A DNA stretch of 64,000 bases from Calothrix anomala FACHB-343 (GCF_014696435.1 NZ_JACJQG010000055.1:1-64000), one strand, 5' to 3'; shown: positions 36,596-46,021, counted from the stretch's first letter. The notes: a model not told the origin generated them from the letters alone. Numbers and translations are program-made.

Positions 36596-37857
36596 GTCAA
36601 AATCCGCGAGTAAATTCTGACACTCAATTGTCTAAAACACCGACTTTAAAGCCAGTACTAGCAGCAGCACTGGCGAGTTTAGAAGTCCAGTTAGATCGGG
36701 AGTTAGCTAGATACCGACGTACACGCAACACTTCTAGGTTACCAAATTCTGCACGTGTAATTAGTTATGTCGGTAGTTCACCGCAAGCGATCGCGGCGGC
36801 TATTATGGAGCAGTCTCAAGCAGCACAAACCAAACCCAGTATTCCACCATCTGTAGCACCGTCTGTGACAGCTGATACGCCAGCAATGGAAGCAGTTACA
36901 GAGCCAGCCGAGTTAGATGAAATGGATCATTTGCTGTTATCTTCTACTCCAGAAGTGACCCAAACACCGCCACCGCCACCGCCGCCCCCAGTGAATCCTA
37001 CTACCAGCATCATACCAACAGGACAGTCACAGCAAAATAGTAATGGCTTAAAAGCAGATGACACCCCGATTGAGCCGGAGGATTATTTAGAATCTAGCGA
37101 AGCACTGCTGCGGAGCGTCACGGATGAAGAACCGCAAAAGAAAAAGCCCAGCACGGCTAATGATGGTTTACTCTCACCGTTGGGTATAGGTTCGATGCTA
37201 CTGCTTTTGGTAGCAAGTCTGACGTTGGGGTATGTAATTTTCAATCCCAAAGGTTTGACTCATTTGAACCTGAGTAAATTATTTAGTTCTCAATCTTCTA
37301 CCTCTACTACCCCTACAGAAAAAACTACAGTTCCTGTAGGCAATACCCCAGCCCAACCAGAACCAGTACTCACGCCCATACCCAAGTATCCCAATCTGGC
37401 GACTAAAGAGTTTCCCGAAGTCAACGATCCTAATGATGTTGTCGGCTTACAACCAAAAGGACAAGAAACTCCCCGCACAGCGCCCAATCCTGTGCCAATA
37501 CAACCAGTTAATCCCCCCATTCAACCGCCTACACAAGTAGCTCCCCCACAAGCTGTAAATCCCCTGACAGTAGCGCCATCACCGCAGGCGCAACCAGTAA
37601 CGCCTAGCACGCCAACCAGCAGTCAAACACTACCCAATCCCCAACTCAAACCCTCAGCAGATGGTTTTTATCATGTAGTGATTGATAATGAGAGCGATCG
37701 CACTTTTGCCTCAGTACGGCGAGTAGTTCCCGATGCTTATTTATCAACCGATAACAAATTTATTTTCCTGGGTGCTTTTAAAACTCAAAAAGAAGTTCAA
37801 AAACAGCTACAACTACTAGAGAAAAACGGAATTCAAGCTAGAGTGCAGCAGCCATAG
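36592..37857 (+). CDS. Proline-rich single-span protein with SPOR-like C-terminus
   Basis: 421 residues. The N-terminal 195 residues are cytoplasmic and low complexity (including a run of prolines, TPPPPPPPPVNP). One membrane helix at about 200-222 (LGIGSMLLLLVASLTLGYVIF) is followed by a long Pro/Thr/Gln-rich periplasmic linker. The last 65 residues (GFYHVVIDNESDRTFASVRR ... FIFLGAFKTQKEVQKQLQLLEKNGI) have the shape of a SPOR domain, which binds denuded peptidoglycan glycans at division septa. That role is inferred from the domain and not shown by context. Confidence 0.7.
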   Translation: MSQNPRVNSDTQLSKTPTLKPVLAAALASLEVQLDRELARYRRTRNTSRLPNSARVISYVGSSPQAIAAAIMEQSQAAQTKPSIPPSVAPSVTADTPAMEAVTEPAELDEMDHLLLSSTPEVTQTPPPPPPPPVNPTTSIIPTGQSQQNSNGLKADDTPIEPEDYLESSEALLRSVTDEEPQKKKPSTANDGLLSPLGIGSMLLLLVASLTLGYVIFNPKGLTHLNLSKLFSSQSSTSTTPTEKTTVPVGNTPAQPEPVLTPIPKYPNLATKEFPEVNDPNDVVGLQPKGQETPRTAPNPVPIQPVNPPIQPPTQVAPPQAVNPLTVAPSPQAQPVTPSTPTSSQTLPNPQLKPSADGFYHVVIDNESDRTFASVRRVVPDAYLSTDNKFIFLGAFKTQKEVQKQLQLLEKNGIQARVQQP

Positions 37858-37954
37858 GGTATTGGGCATGGGGCATGGGGCATTGGGCATTGGGCATTGG
37901 GCAAAAGTCAAAGAGAATTCTTAATTTTGAATTTTGAATTTTGAATTTTGAATT
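37857..37954. repeat. Heptad array and AATTTTG array
   Basis: GGGCATG/GGGCATT units (37857-37902) followed by four AATTTTGAAT units (37921-37954), upstream of the pspA-like gene. Confidence 0.9.
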
Positions 37955-38034
37955 GTTTGTCCTCCTTGTCCCCCCTGTCCTCCTTCCCTTCCCCTGCCCC
38001 CTACGTGACTGGCAAAAGTGAATGGAGAGCCGAC

Positions 38035-38748
38035 ATGGAAGTGATGAAGCGTATCCTGCGGGTGGTACAAGCGAATCTGAATAGTTTCCTCAACAGTACA
38101 GAAGATCCAGAAAAGGTTTTGGAACAGACTGTGATGGAAATGCAGGAAAATTTGATGCAACTGCGGCGGGGAGTTGCAAGTGCGATCGCCATTCAAAAAC
38201 GGACGGAACGACAGGCGGCGGCGGCTGAGTCTACAGCCGAAGAATGGTATCGTCGCGCTCAATTGGCGCTGCAACAAGGAAACGAAGCTCTAGCTAAGGA
38301 AGCCCTAACTAAACGGCGAGTTTATCAGGAAACTGCCAAAGCGCTCTTGAGTCAAAGAATAGAGCAAGCTGAAGTGGTGGATAAACTGAAAAAGGATATG
38401 CGGACGCTAGAGTTAAAAATAGCGGAAGCAAAAACGAAAAAAGATTTGTACATTGCCCGCGCTCGTTCGGCAGAAGCCTCCTTTAAGCTTCAAGAGATGC
38501 TGAGTAGTGTTTCTGCCACTAGCAGCTTAAATGCCTTTGAGCGCATGGAAGAAAAGGTTTTGCAGCTAGAGGCACAATCAGAAGTTATAGCTCAATTGGG
38601 TGGTGATGAGTTACAAAAAAAATTTGCGGCGTTGGAAGCTACGGATGATATTGACACCGAGTTAGCAGCAATGAAACTACAGGTTGTAAATGATGCTGCG
38701 GAAGTACGTCCAAAACAACAGCTACCCAAAAGTCAAGAGCCAACATGA
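38035..38748 (+). CDS. pspA: PspA/IM30-family membrane-remodelling protein
   Basis: 237 residues from ATG 38035 (MEVMKRILRVVQANLNSFLN); ATG 38044 is an alternative. The frame runs further upstream to 37948, but only through repeat-derived sequence. Nearly all coiled-coil, as in ESCRT-III-like PspA: EDPEKVLEQTVMEMQENL, AIAIQKRTERQAAAAEST, and NAFERMEEKVLQLEAQSEV. It lacks the extra C-terminal helix of Vipp1, ending after the ELAAMK helix and a short basic tail. It probably guards the cytoplasmic membrane against stress. The next gene, 157 bases on, is its Vipp1-type paralogue. Confidence 0.88.
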   Translation: MEVMKRILRVVQANLNSFLNSTEDPEKVLEQTVMEMQENLMQLRRGVASAIAIQKRTERQAAAAESTAEEWYRRAQLALQQGNEALAKEALTKRRVYQETAKALLSQRIEQAEVVDKLKKDMRTLELKIAEAKTKKDLYIARARSAEASFKLQEMLSSVSATSSLNAFERMEEKVLQLEAQSEVIAQLGGDELQKKFAALEATDDIDTELAAMKLQVVNDAAEVRPKQQLPKSQEPT

Positions 38749-38905
38749 TGGGCAATTGGGTAAGTGGGAGTATATCTTAACAAATAAGGGGTGTTGGGAG
38801 GTACTGTTCCTGGCTGGAAAGATTACATTGGAATAAGTAGCTATTAAACAGTAAAAGCTTAACTGCCAACAAATTGCGTAAACAACACAAGGAAAAAACA
38901 AACTT

Positions 38906-39688
38906 ATGGGATTATTTGATCGTATTAAGCGAGTAGTCAGTGCTAACCTCAACGACCTGGTAAATAAAGCTGAAGATCCTGAGAAAATGCTAGAGCAATC
39001 TATCCTGGAGATGCAGGAAGATTTAGTTCAGCTACGTCAGGGTGTGGCTCAAGCGATCGCTGCCCAAAAACGCACTGATAAGCAGTACAATGATGCCCAA
39101 AATGAAATCACCAAATGGCAGCGCAACGCCCAACTAGCCCTGCAAAAAGGTGATGAGAACCTAGCAAGACAAGCCCTAGAACGGAAAAAGACTTACACTG
39201 AAACTGGCACCGCCCTCAAGGCTAGCTTAGATCAGCAAAACGTTCAAGTCGAAACCCTCAAGCGCAACCTGATTCAGCTAGAAAGCAAGATTTCTGAAGC
39301 TAAAACCAAGAAAGAAATGCTCAAAGCGCGGATTACCACTGCTAAAGCCCAAGAGCAACTGCAAAATATGGTAAGCGGGATGAATACCAGCAGTGCATTA
39401 GCAGCCTTTGAGCGCATGGAAGAGAAGGTTTTACTACAAGAAGCACGCGCTCAATCAGCCGCCGAGTTAGCTGGTGCTGACTTAGAAACCCAGTTTGCGC
39501 GTTTGGAAGCTGGTAGCGATGTTGATGATGAATTAGCCGCTTTAAAAGCCCAAATGACTTTAGGCCCTGCTAGTTCAGCCAATCAACCCCAACTACCACC
39601 ACAACAAGAAACTACCCAACCTAAAGCTAATAATGATGTAGTAGATTCTGAGTTGGAATCCTTACGCAAACAATTGGATCAAATGTAA
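38906..39688 (+). CDS. vipp1: Vipp1/IM30, thylakoid membrane maintenance protein
   Basis: 260-residue ESCRT-III-like protein, MGLFDRIKRVVSANLNDLVN, with the amphipathic N-terminal helix that binds membranes. The six-helix PspA core ends near residue 215. Then comes a Pro/Gln linker and a final helix (VVDSELESLRKQLDQM), the extra C-terminal helix that distinguishes Vipp1 from PspA. Vipp1 is required for thylakoid biogenesis and repair in cyanobacteria. It follows the PspA-like paralogue and is closed by an intrinsic terminator. Confidence 0.93.
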   Translation: MGLFDRIKRVVSANLNDLVNKAEDPEKMLEQSILEMQEDLVQLRQGVAQAIAAQKRTDKQYNDAQNEITKWQRNAQLALQKGDENLARQALERKKTYTETGTALKASLDQQNVQVETLKRNLIQLESKISEAKTKKEMLKARITTAKAQEQLQNMVSGMNTSSALAAFERMEEKVLLQEARAQSAAELAGADLETQFARLEAGSDVDDELAALKAQMTLGPASSANQPQLPPQQETTQPKANNDVVDSELESLRKQLDQM

Positions 39689-39715
39689 TTTTGTTTTATA
39701 ACTTCTTCCAACTAG

Positions 39716-39750
39716 TCCCACACCTTTAGGTTGTGGGATTTTGCTTTTTT
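39716..39750 (+). terminator. Intrinsic terminator of vipp1
   Basis: TCCCACACCT..AGGTTGTGGGA, a 10-bp stem with one bulged base, followed by TTTTGCTTTTTT; 28 bases after the stop. Confidence 0.8.
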
Positions 39751-39849
39751 AGTCAAAAGTCAAAAGTCAATAGTCAATAGTCAATAGTCAATAGTCCAAA
39801 TGTTGACTGTTGACTGTTGACTGTTGACCGTTGACCGTTGACCAATGAC
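39751..39849. repeat. Two adjoining heptad arrays
   Basis: TCAATAG/TCAAAAG units (39752-39796) then TGTTGAC/CGTTGAC units (39801-39845). The change of unit type is abrupt. Confidence 0.9.
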
Positions 39850-39914
39850 CACTCAGATTGAGATACAGTATTTTGTGTGCCCACTTTGATCGATGCCACC
39901 CGATGGAGACTGTA

Positions 39915-40250
39915 ATGAGTACAGGTGTAATCACCATAACTGATGCTAATTTTGAAACCGAAGTTTTAAAAGCTGATTTACCAGTATTGCTTTACTTTTG
40001 GGCTTCCTGGTGCGGGCCTTGTCAACTAATGTCACCAGTAATTAACCAGACTGCTAACAAGTATGGCGATCGCCTAAAAGTAGTTAAAATGGAAATTGAC
40101 CCCAACCCATCTACTGTTAAAAAATTCCAAGTGGAAGGCGTACCTGCTATCAGGTTAGTTCAAGGTGAAAAACTATTGGCATCCACTGAGGGAGTCATGA
40201 GTAAAGATAAATTAATCAGCCTCTTAGATGAATATTTCAATAAAAATTAG
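39915..40250 (+). CDS. Thioredoxin-family protein
   Basis: 111 residues from ATG 39915 (MSTGVITITDANFETEVLKA); in-frame ATG 39903 is close. Complete thioredoxin fold with active site WASWCGPCQLMSP near residue 30 and the cis-proline in VEGVPAIRLV near 76. It would act as a cytoplasmic disulfide reductant. Compared with canonical TrxA, the segment IDPNPSTVKKFQVEG replaces the usual D-N-P-x-T-A-x-x-Y, so it is likely one of the atypical cyanobacterial thioredoxins. Monocistronic. Confidence 0.9.
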   Translation: MSTGVITITDANFETEVLKADLPVLLYFWASWCGPCQLMSPVINQTANKYGDRLKVVKMEIDPNPSTVKKFQVEGVPAIRLVQGEKLLASTEGVMSKDKLISLLDEYFNKN

Positions 40251-40495
40251 TCACGGGTTTCAAGCCCAGCTTGCTGACTTAATCTGAGGTTGTCAATTTT
40301 GGATGAAAAAATCAAAATCCAAAATTTAATTAGGCTTTATTAGCTTTTCTACTTCCGAATTTCTTCGGGAGTAGATGTAAAATCGAAGATTTTTTATCCC
40401 AGCCCATACCTAAAGGTACGGGCTTAATCTATCATTGAACATCCTGAAGTTAAAATTGGTTGGCTATTGATTATAACTATTGAGTATTAACAACT

Positions 40496-41701
40496 ATGGA
40501 ATTTGCCAAGCGGTTACAACCCCTGCAATCTAATGTCTTTGCAGATATGGATAGAGCTAAGGCTGCGGCTTTGGCTGCTGGACGAGAGATAATTGATTTA
40601 TCGTTAGGATCTTCAGATTTACCAGCAGAAGCTCATGTAATTGAAGCGATCGCGCAATCGTTGTACGATCCGAGTACTCACGGCTATTTGCTGTTTCACG
40701 GTACTAAAAGTTTTCGGCAAGCGGCTGCTAATTGGTATGAAAATAAATTTGGTATTAAAGTTGACCCGGAAACTGAAGTATTGCCGTTAATTGGTTCCCA
40801 AGAAGGTACGGCACATTTACCTTTAGCAGTCTTAAATCCGGGAGATTTCGCCTTATTACTCGACCCAGGCTATCCTTCTCACATGGGCGGAGTTTACTTA
40901 GCTAGCGGTCAAATTTATGCCATGCCATTACTGGAAGAAAATAATTTCTTACCAGTATTTAACGATATTCCGGCTCCGGTTGTGGCACAGTCGCGGATGA
41001 TGGTGTTGAGTTATCCTCATAATCCTACAGCTGCGATCGCGACTTTAGAATTTTTCCAAGAAGCTGTAGCTTTTTGTCAGCAACATAATATCGTCTTAGT
41101 TCACGATTTCCCCTATGTAGATTTGGTATTTCCAGAGAATGAGGATAAAAATCAGGCTGATACCCAAGCTTTAGTACCCTCAATTTTACAAGCTGACCCA
41201 GACAAAAGTATCTCGATTGAATTTTTCACCCTGTCCAAGTCTTATAATATGGGCGGTTTCCGGATTGGTTATGCGATTGGTAATGCGGAATTAATCCGGG
41301 CTTTACGTCAAGTCAAAGCAGCAGTGGACTTTAATCAGTATCGGGGAATTTTGAACGGTGCGATCGCGGCTTTAACAGGTTCCCAAATTGGCGTGGAAAA
41401 AGGAGTTGCTATCTTCCGTCAGCGTCGCGATACATTCATTAATGCTTTACACCGTATTGGCTGGTATGTTCCCACTCCCAAAGCCACAATGTATATTTGG
41501 GCAAAGTTACCTGCAAATTGTAGTTTAAATTCTCAAGAATTTTGTATTCAACTAGTTAAGCAAACTGGTGTAGCAGCTTCTCCTGGTTCTGGTTTTGGTA
41601 AATCGGGTGAAGGTTATGTTCGTTTTGCGTTAGTACATGAACCAGCTATTTTAGAAACTGCTGTTGAGAGAATAGCTGAGTTTCTCAATTCTCTGAGTTA
41701 A
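40496..41701 (+). CDS. PLP aminotransferase, LL-diaminopimelate aminotransferase-like
   Basis: 401-residue fold-type I aminotransferase. Motifs: IDLSLGSSDLPAEAHVIEA, THGYLLFHGTKSFRQAAANW, the PLP-binding LSYPHNPTAA (Asn), VHDFPYVDLVF (Asp), and the Schiff-base lysine in FFTLSKSYNMGGFRIGY near residue 250. It most resembles the DapL group that makes LL-diaminopimelate for lysine and peptidoglycan, but it could be a paralogue with another amino acid. The LL-DAP step is not supported by neighbours. Confidence 0.8.
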   Translation: MEFAKRLQPLQSNVFADMDRAKAAALAAGREIIDLSLGSSDLPAEAHVIEAIAQSLYDPSTHGYLLFHGTKSFRQAAANWYENKFGIKVDPETEVLPLIGSQEGTAHLPLAVLNPGDFALLLDPGYPSHMGGVYLASGQIYAMPLLEENNFLPVFNDIPAPVVAQSRMMVLSYPHNPTAAIATLEFFQEAVAFCQQHNIVLVHDFPYVDLVFPENEDKNQADTQALVPSILQADPDKSISIEFFTLSKSYNMGGFRIGYAIGNAELIRALRQVKAAVDFNQYRGILNGAIAALTGSQIGVEKGVAIFRQRRDTFINALHRIGWYVPTPKATMYIWAKLPANCSLNSQEFCIQLVKQTGVAASPGSGFGKSGEGYVRFALVHEPAILETAVERIAEFLNSLS

Positions 41702-41709
41702 ATCAATTC

Positions 41710-41758
41710 GTAGTAAGGACTTCATTCCTTAATTTTTAAGCACTCAAGTGCTTACTAC
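41710..41758. repeat. GTAGTAAG inverted repeat
   Basis: GTAGTAAG (41710-41717) and CTTACTAC (41751-41758) bracket nested arms GGACTTCATTCC and AAGCACTCAAGTGCTT. It looks like a small dispersed palindromic element; it sits between two plus-strand genes. Confidence 0.55.
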
Positions 41759-41785
41759 AAACTCTCAAAATAAATGCGGTAAATC

Positions 41786-42574
41786 ATGCAGCGAATAATT
41801 AGAAAAGCGCTAACTTTGCTCTCAGTTTACTACGCTTATATGCTTGAGTACCGAGCAGAAATGATTTTATGGGTATTATCTGGTTCTTTACCAATTATAT
41901 TCATGGGTATTTGGATACAAGCGGCTCAGAGTGGACGTTTAAATTTAACACCTGTAGATTTTGCTCGGTATTTTTTAACAGTTTTTATTATTCGACAATT
42001 TACTGCTGTTTGGGTAATTTGGGACTTTCAACGAGAAGTAGTAGAAGGGAAACTTTCACCTAGATTAATCCAACCTTTAGATCCTGTATGGCATCACTTT
42101 GCTGGACATGTTGCCGATAGATTTGCTAGGCTTCAGTTTACATTAATATTGATTGTATTATTTTTTATTTTATATCCTCAAGCTTTTTGGATACCAAATT
42201 TGGGTAGGTTCTTGCTATTTATATTATCAGTAATCATGGCATTTATTTTAAGATTTCTGATTCAATATACCTTTGCGATGTTCGCTTTTTGGACAGAAAG
42301 AGCTATTGCTTTAGATAATCTTTGGTTATTATTTTATTTATTTCTCTCTGGAGTTATTGCACCCCTAGAAGTATTTCCCGAAAGTGTCAAAGCCGTACTG
42401 ATTTGGACACCTTTTCCTTATTTAGTGGATTTACCAGCCAATATTTTAATTGGGCTACCTATAGATATAGGGCGGGGATTTTTAGCTTTGCTAGGGTGGA
42501 TATTAATATTTTTAGGTGTAAATCGCTTGCTTTGGCGCATGGGTTTAAAGCATTATTCTGGTATGGGCGCTTAG
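41786..42574 (+). CDS. ABC-2 family permease (DUF990-like)
   Basis: 262-residue integral membrane protein with six spans, of the ABC-2/DUF990 type. The family features MILWVLSGSLPIIFMGIW, the cytoplasmic REVVEGKLSPRLIQPLDP, and VIAPLEVFPESVKAVLIWTPFPYLVDLPAN are visible. Such permeases pair with a separate ATP-binding subunit, and often with a second permease; neither is next to it, so partners must lie elsewhere. It probably exports a small molecule or peptide. Confidence 0.85.
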   Translation: MQRIIRKALTLLSVYYAYMLEYRAEMILWVLSGSLPIIFMGIWIQAAQSGRLNLTPVDFARYFLTVFIIRQFTAVWVIWDFQREVVEGKLSPRLIQPLDPVWHHFAGHVADRFARLQFTLILIVLFFILYPQAFWIPNLGRFLLFILSVIMAFILRFLIQYTFAMFAFWTERAIALDNLWLLFYLFLSGVIAPLEVFPESVKAVLIWTPFPYLVDLPANILIGLPIDIGRGFLALLGWILIFLGVNRLLWRMGLKHYSGMGA

Positions 42575-42683
42575 AAAATTCAAAATTCAAAATTCAAGTT
42601 TCAGGTTTGAAAAATATTGGTGTTGACTGTTGACTGTTGACTGTTGACTGTTGACTGTTGACTGTTGACTGTTGACTGTTGAC
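42572..42683. repeat. AATTCAAA repeats and nine TGTTGAC heptads
   Basis: AATTCAAAATTCAAAATTCAAG at 42577-42598 is followed by nine TGTTGAC units (42620-42683), the purest heptad run in the window. Confidence 0.92.
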
Positions 42684-42750
42684 AACCTAATCCTTTCAAC
42701 CTGTGGTAAGGGTGGGGAAACCCCACCCCTACGATTGTTACATGCATTCG

Positions 42751-44472
42751 CTATAAATTATTGGGTATGGTTTTAAATTTTTCGGCTGAACCTAAAGAAT
42801 AATCATCTAATTTAAAATCTGCAAACGGTTTCTTCTCTAAGCGATTTCTCAAGGCTTCATCAACAATTACACCTGATGATTTATTTTTGACGCCAATAAT
42901 AATAATACTTCTTTGATATGCAGTTAAATCTTGACTGGCTTGACAATCACTGCGTTGAAATTGTCCTAAATTTAATAAGCGATAACCCTTAACGCTGGGT
43001 GTATTACTAAATAATTTCTTAGCTAAAAGTTGGATTTGCTGAGAACGTTCTAAAGCGCGGCGTTGTTCAATTGCTGTATCACCTTCGCAAGAAGCTGTAC
43101 CTACAGAGATAATCTCACTGGGATTTTCCATTATCTTCTGAATACCTTCTTGTTCTAAGTTTAACTTTAAGGCTTCCAGACTGATAACTTTATCGTTATA
43201 TTTAATTTGGAAGTTACTGCCTAAAAGCCATTTATATTCTATAGATAAAACAGCGATATTAAACTCAGCGCTTCTACCTTGACTATCTTGCCCTTCTACA
43301 TAAGGGAAATAATCTACTTTACCTTTTCTTTCTGGTGCTTGTCCATAATTAGGTAAGGAATTAAATTTGAGATTTCCTAAAAATAAAGCTATTAAACCTA
43401 GTAACCCTAATGATGCAAGTAAAGCAGCGATTAATGCAATTAAGGGGAGTTTTTCTGGTGGTTTTTCGGGAGATTTAACAGTTTTAATTGCTGGTGCAGG
43501 TAACTGTGCGGTTTGGTGAGTATCCGGTGCAGTTACTGTTGTAGTTGTAGTTATACTGGCATTTAATATTTTTTCAATTTCGGCTAATTTATCTAAAATT
43601 GCTTGAGCAGTGGCGGGACGGTTTTCAATTTCCGGAGCCATTAACCAATCAATTAAATTTAATAATAAACTGGAAATATTATTTGTCCGATTTCGCCAAT
43701 GCAAAACATTATGCTGAATATCGTACATTTCTAAAGGATGGTAACCTGTGAGTAAAAATACAAAGGTGCGTCCTAAAGCAAAAAAATCTGATTGGGGTAC
43801 GGCTGCGCCATGCATTTGTTCTGGAGCGCTATAGCCAGATGATAAAATTGCAGTTTCCCCATTTAAAGATTGGGCGAATTCTTTAGCTGTGCCAAAATCT
43901 ATTAACACCAAATCTCCCCCATCTTTTTTACCTTGGGTATCTGGTGAACTGCGCAGCATAATATTACTAGGTTTAATATCCCGATGTAGATATTGCTGGC
44001 TATGTAAGACTGCTAAAATCTCTAGTAATTGTCTCAACCAATATATAGCTTGTGTTTGGGCAATTGGGAGATTTTCTTGTTGTTTCAGCCATTGATCTAA
44101 ATTCAGTCCGTCGATTTTCTCCATTGCTAGACAGTGCAATAATAAACCGTTGCGGGTTTGATATTGAAAGTAGCCATCGACTTGAGGTATACCGGGATGA
44201 TTTAACTGTTTGAGTACGGTGACTTCTTGCTGAAATAGTTCGACTAACTCAGGTTCATTAGATAAATTTTCTCTGAGAACTTTGATGATTTTTGGTGTAT
44301 CTTGTTCGTATGCTTCGTATATCCTACTAAAACCAGTTTTTTCACTTAATAAGCGCGTGACACGGTAGCGTCCTAAAAGTTGTAATTGGGAACCACAACT
44401 TTGACAAAAACGATGTTCCTCCTGGCTGGATTGATTGGGTTGAGGACAAACTGGATTAATACAAAGGCTCAT
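42751..44472 (-). CDS. Ser/Thr protein kinase with zinc-ribbon start and OmpA-like C-terminus
   Basis: 573 residues. Residues 1-27 contain C-x4-C and C-x2-C (CINPVC; CQSCGSQ), a zinc-ribbon seen on cyanobacterial Hanks-type kinases. Kinase domain about 30-290: RYRVTRLLSEKTGFSRIYEA, catalytic loop YLHRDIKPSNIM, DFGTAKEF and SGYSAPEQM. The glycine loop is poor (LSEKTGFS) but the lysine in KIIKVL is kept. One membrane span at about 340-362, then a region with ISVGTASCEGDTAIEQRRALERSQQI and RSIIIIGVK, which resembles an OmpA-like fold. It may sense the cell wall. Confidence 0.87.
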   Translation of the reverse strand: MSLCINPVCPQPNQSSQEEHRFCQSCGSQLQLLGRYRVTRLLSEKTGFSRIYEAYEQDTPKIIKVLRENLSNEPELVELFQQEVTVLKQLNHPGIPQVDGYFQYQTRNGLLLHCLAMEKIDGLNLDQWLKQQENLPIAQTQAIYWLRQLLEILAVLHSQQYLHRDIKPSNIMLRSSPDTQGKKDGGDLVLIDFGTAKEFAQSLNGETAILSSGYSAPEQMHGAAVPQSDFFALGRTFVFLLTGYHPLEMYDIQHNVLHWRNRTNNISSLLLNLIDWLMAPEIENRPATAQAILDKLAEIEKILNASITTTTTVTAPDTHQTAQLPAPAIKTVKSPEKPPEKLPLIALIAALLASLGLLGLIALFLGNLKFNSLPNYGQAPERKGKVDYFPYVEGQDSQGRSAEFNIAVLSIEYKWLLGSNFQIKYNDKVISLEALKLNLEQEGIQKIMENPSEIISVGTASCEGDTAIEQRRALERSQQIQLLAKKLFSNTPSVKGYRLLNLGQFQRSDCQASQDLTAYQRSIIIIGVKNKSSGVIVDEALRNRLEKKPFADFKLDDYSLGSAEKFKTIPNNL

Positions 44473-44728
44473 GATTAGTTAATAGGTAATATTTAAGAAT
44501 TAAGGATATAGAAGCAAGAATGGCTAGAAATTTTTTGCCGCAAAATTAATTACAGACAAACTTTGATATCAAAACTTCTCTACATCCTAGTGCAAGTCGG
44601 CGGAAATAAACTACCCATTCCAAATCAACAAAAAGCTTACTCTTTCTTAATTTTGAATTTTGAATTTTGAATTTTGAATTCCGCCCTGCGGTACTAGCTT
44701 TGTGCAAGCTGTCTATATCCTGCATCCT
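44473..44728. other. Gap with AATTTTG repeats
   Basis: Four AATTTTGAAT units at 44648-44682. The promoter of the kinase should be in the first half. Nothing specific seen. Confidence 0.5.
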
Positions 44729-45577
44729 TCAAACTTTACATTTGTGTTGATTTAAGAATGCTGCTACAGTTTGGTTAAAGGCTTCTGGTTGTGTCAAGAA
44801 AGGCCAATGATTTCCGGGAACTTGGCAGATGCTTAAGTTTTTTAGATGAGTTTTGTAGGGTTTAAGTTGCCAATCTTGACGATTTACGCCTTTTTGGGGT
44901 TGGATGAAGAGAGTTGGTAAATAAACTGGCTCTGTTAACCCAGGTAGGCGCATAACATCTTCAAAAATGCGATCGCGGGCGGCTATAGTAAATTTACTCC
45001 CCCAACTACCATCAGGCTTTTGTTCAATTCCCGCATCAAAGACTTGCTGATGTAAATCAGTCCAACCTTGATATTGGCTTAATTGTTGCGCTTGCTGTTT
45101 GGCTGACTCGTAACTAACAAAAGGCCCCATACTTTTAAGAAATGGTAACACCCGGTATAACAGGGGAAATGTCAGTTTAAAGTAGCTGGGCATTTTCCAG
45201 ATGAAGATTGGATCTATCAAAATCATACTCCGCAACCGTTCGGGATTTTGTCTCGCCCAGATAGCGGCTAATTTACCCGTCCATGAATGACTGACAACAT
45301 GGGCACTAGACCATCCTAAACTATCCATGAGGGCTTCTAAATCCGCGATCGCACTTTCAAAGCTATAATCATCTTCCGGCTTGCTGCTTTCGCCATGACC
45401 GCGCATATCTGGGGCAACTATATGGTAATCTGCGGCTAGATAATCCCCTAAGCTAGACCATACTAGAGCATTGTCGGCTAAACCATGTAATAGCAATAAG
45501 GGTTCTTGACCTTGGTGCCACTCTAAGTAAGACAGTTGAATGTCAGACTTGGAGAAGGTTTGACGTATAGGCATCAT
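44729..45577 (-). CDS. Alpha/beta hydrolase
   Basis: 282 residues from MMPIRQTFSKSDIQLSYLEW (ATG 45577; the frame opens at 45592). Complete alpha/beta-hydrolase core: the oxyanion segment LLLLHGLADNALVW, PDMRGHGESSKP, and the nucleophile elbow VVSHSWTGKLA, where the usual G-x-S-x-G reads S-H-S-W-T-G. The acid is probably Asp in LIDPIF or later, and the histidine is in PGNHWPFLTQPE. Likely an esterase, lipase or similar; substrate unknown. It is divergent from the first xisI gene across about 100 bases. Confidence 0.88.
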   Translation of the reverse strand: MMPIRQTFSKSDIQLSYLEWHQGQEPLLLLHGLADNALVWSSLGDYLAADYHIVAPDMRGHGESSKPEDDYSFESAIADLEALMDSLGWSSAHVVSHSWTGKLAAIWARQNPERLRSMILIDPIFIWKMPSYFKLTFPLLYRVLPFLKSMGPFVSYESAKQQAQQLSQYQGWTDLHQQVFDAGIEQKPDGSWGSKFTIAARDRIFEDVMRLPGLTEPVYLPTLFIQPQKGVNRQDWQLKPYKTHLKNLSICQVPGNHWPFLTQPEAFNQTVAAFLNQHKCKV

Positions 45578-45685
45578 TACATATCCACCCACAGATAGAA
45601 CTTCGCGCTTATATGTTATCGCGAAAAGAAAAATGCTTGCACTGTGGGGAGGATGTTGTTGGTGAATTATGGAGGTGATTGTGTC

Positions 45686-46021
45686 ATGGACACACTAGAA
45701 CAATATCGCCAATATGTCCAAGTAATTTTAACTAAATATGCTAATTACAAACCTCATCGAGAAGAGGTTGAAAACGAGTTAATATTTGATACATTGCACG
45801 ATCATTATCAGTTAATGCGTATAGGTTGGCATGGTTTAAGTCGGGTTTATCACATTGTCATGCATTTTGATATTAAAAACTATAAAATATGGATTCAGCA
45901 CAATATGACAGATGTAGATTTAGCAGAAGAACTCTTGGAGATGGGAGTACCAAAAGAAGATATTGTTTTGGGTTTACAGCCACCTTATAAACGTCCTTAC
46001 ACGGGATATGGAGTGGCTTAA
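45686..46021 (+). CDS. xisI: XisI-family protein, copy 1
   Basis: 111 residues from ATG 45686 (MDTLEQYRQYVQVILTKYAN), with a strong GGAGGTG ribosome site about 8 bases upstream; the frame opens earlier at 45644. XisI was named as a control factor for excision of the fdxN element in Anabaena; it works with XisH and the recombinase XisF. Shared motifs in all three copies here: GW..RV near residue 50, K-I/V-W-I/L-Q near 70, G(V/I)PK..IV near 87, and a C-terminal R..T.(Y/F).V. No xisH lies upstream of this copy, which points towards the other two. Confidence 0.88.
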   Translation: MDTLEQYRQYVQVILTKYANYKPHREEVENELIFDTLHDHYQLMRIGWHGLSRVYHIVMHFDIKNYKIWIQHNMTDVDLAEELLEMGVPKEDIVLGLQPPYKRPYTGYGVA

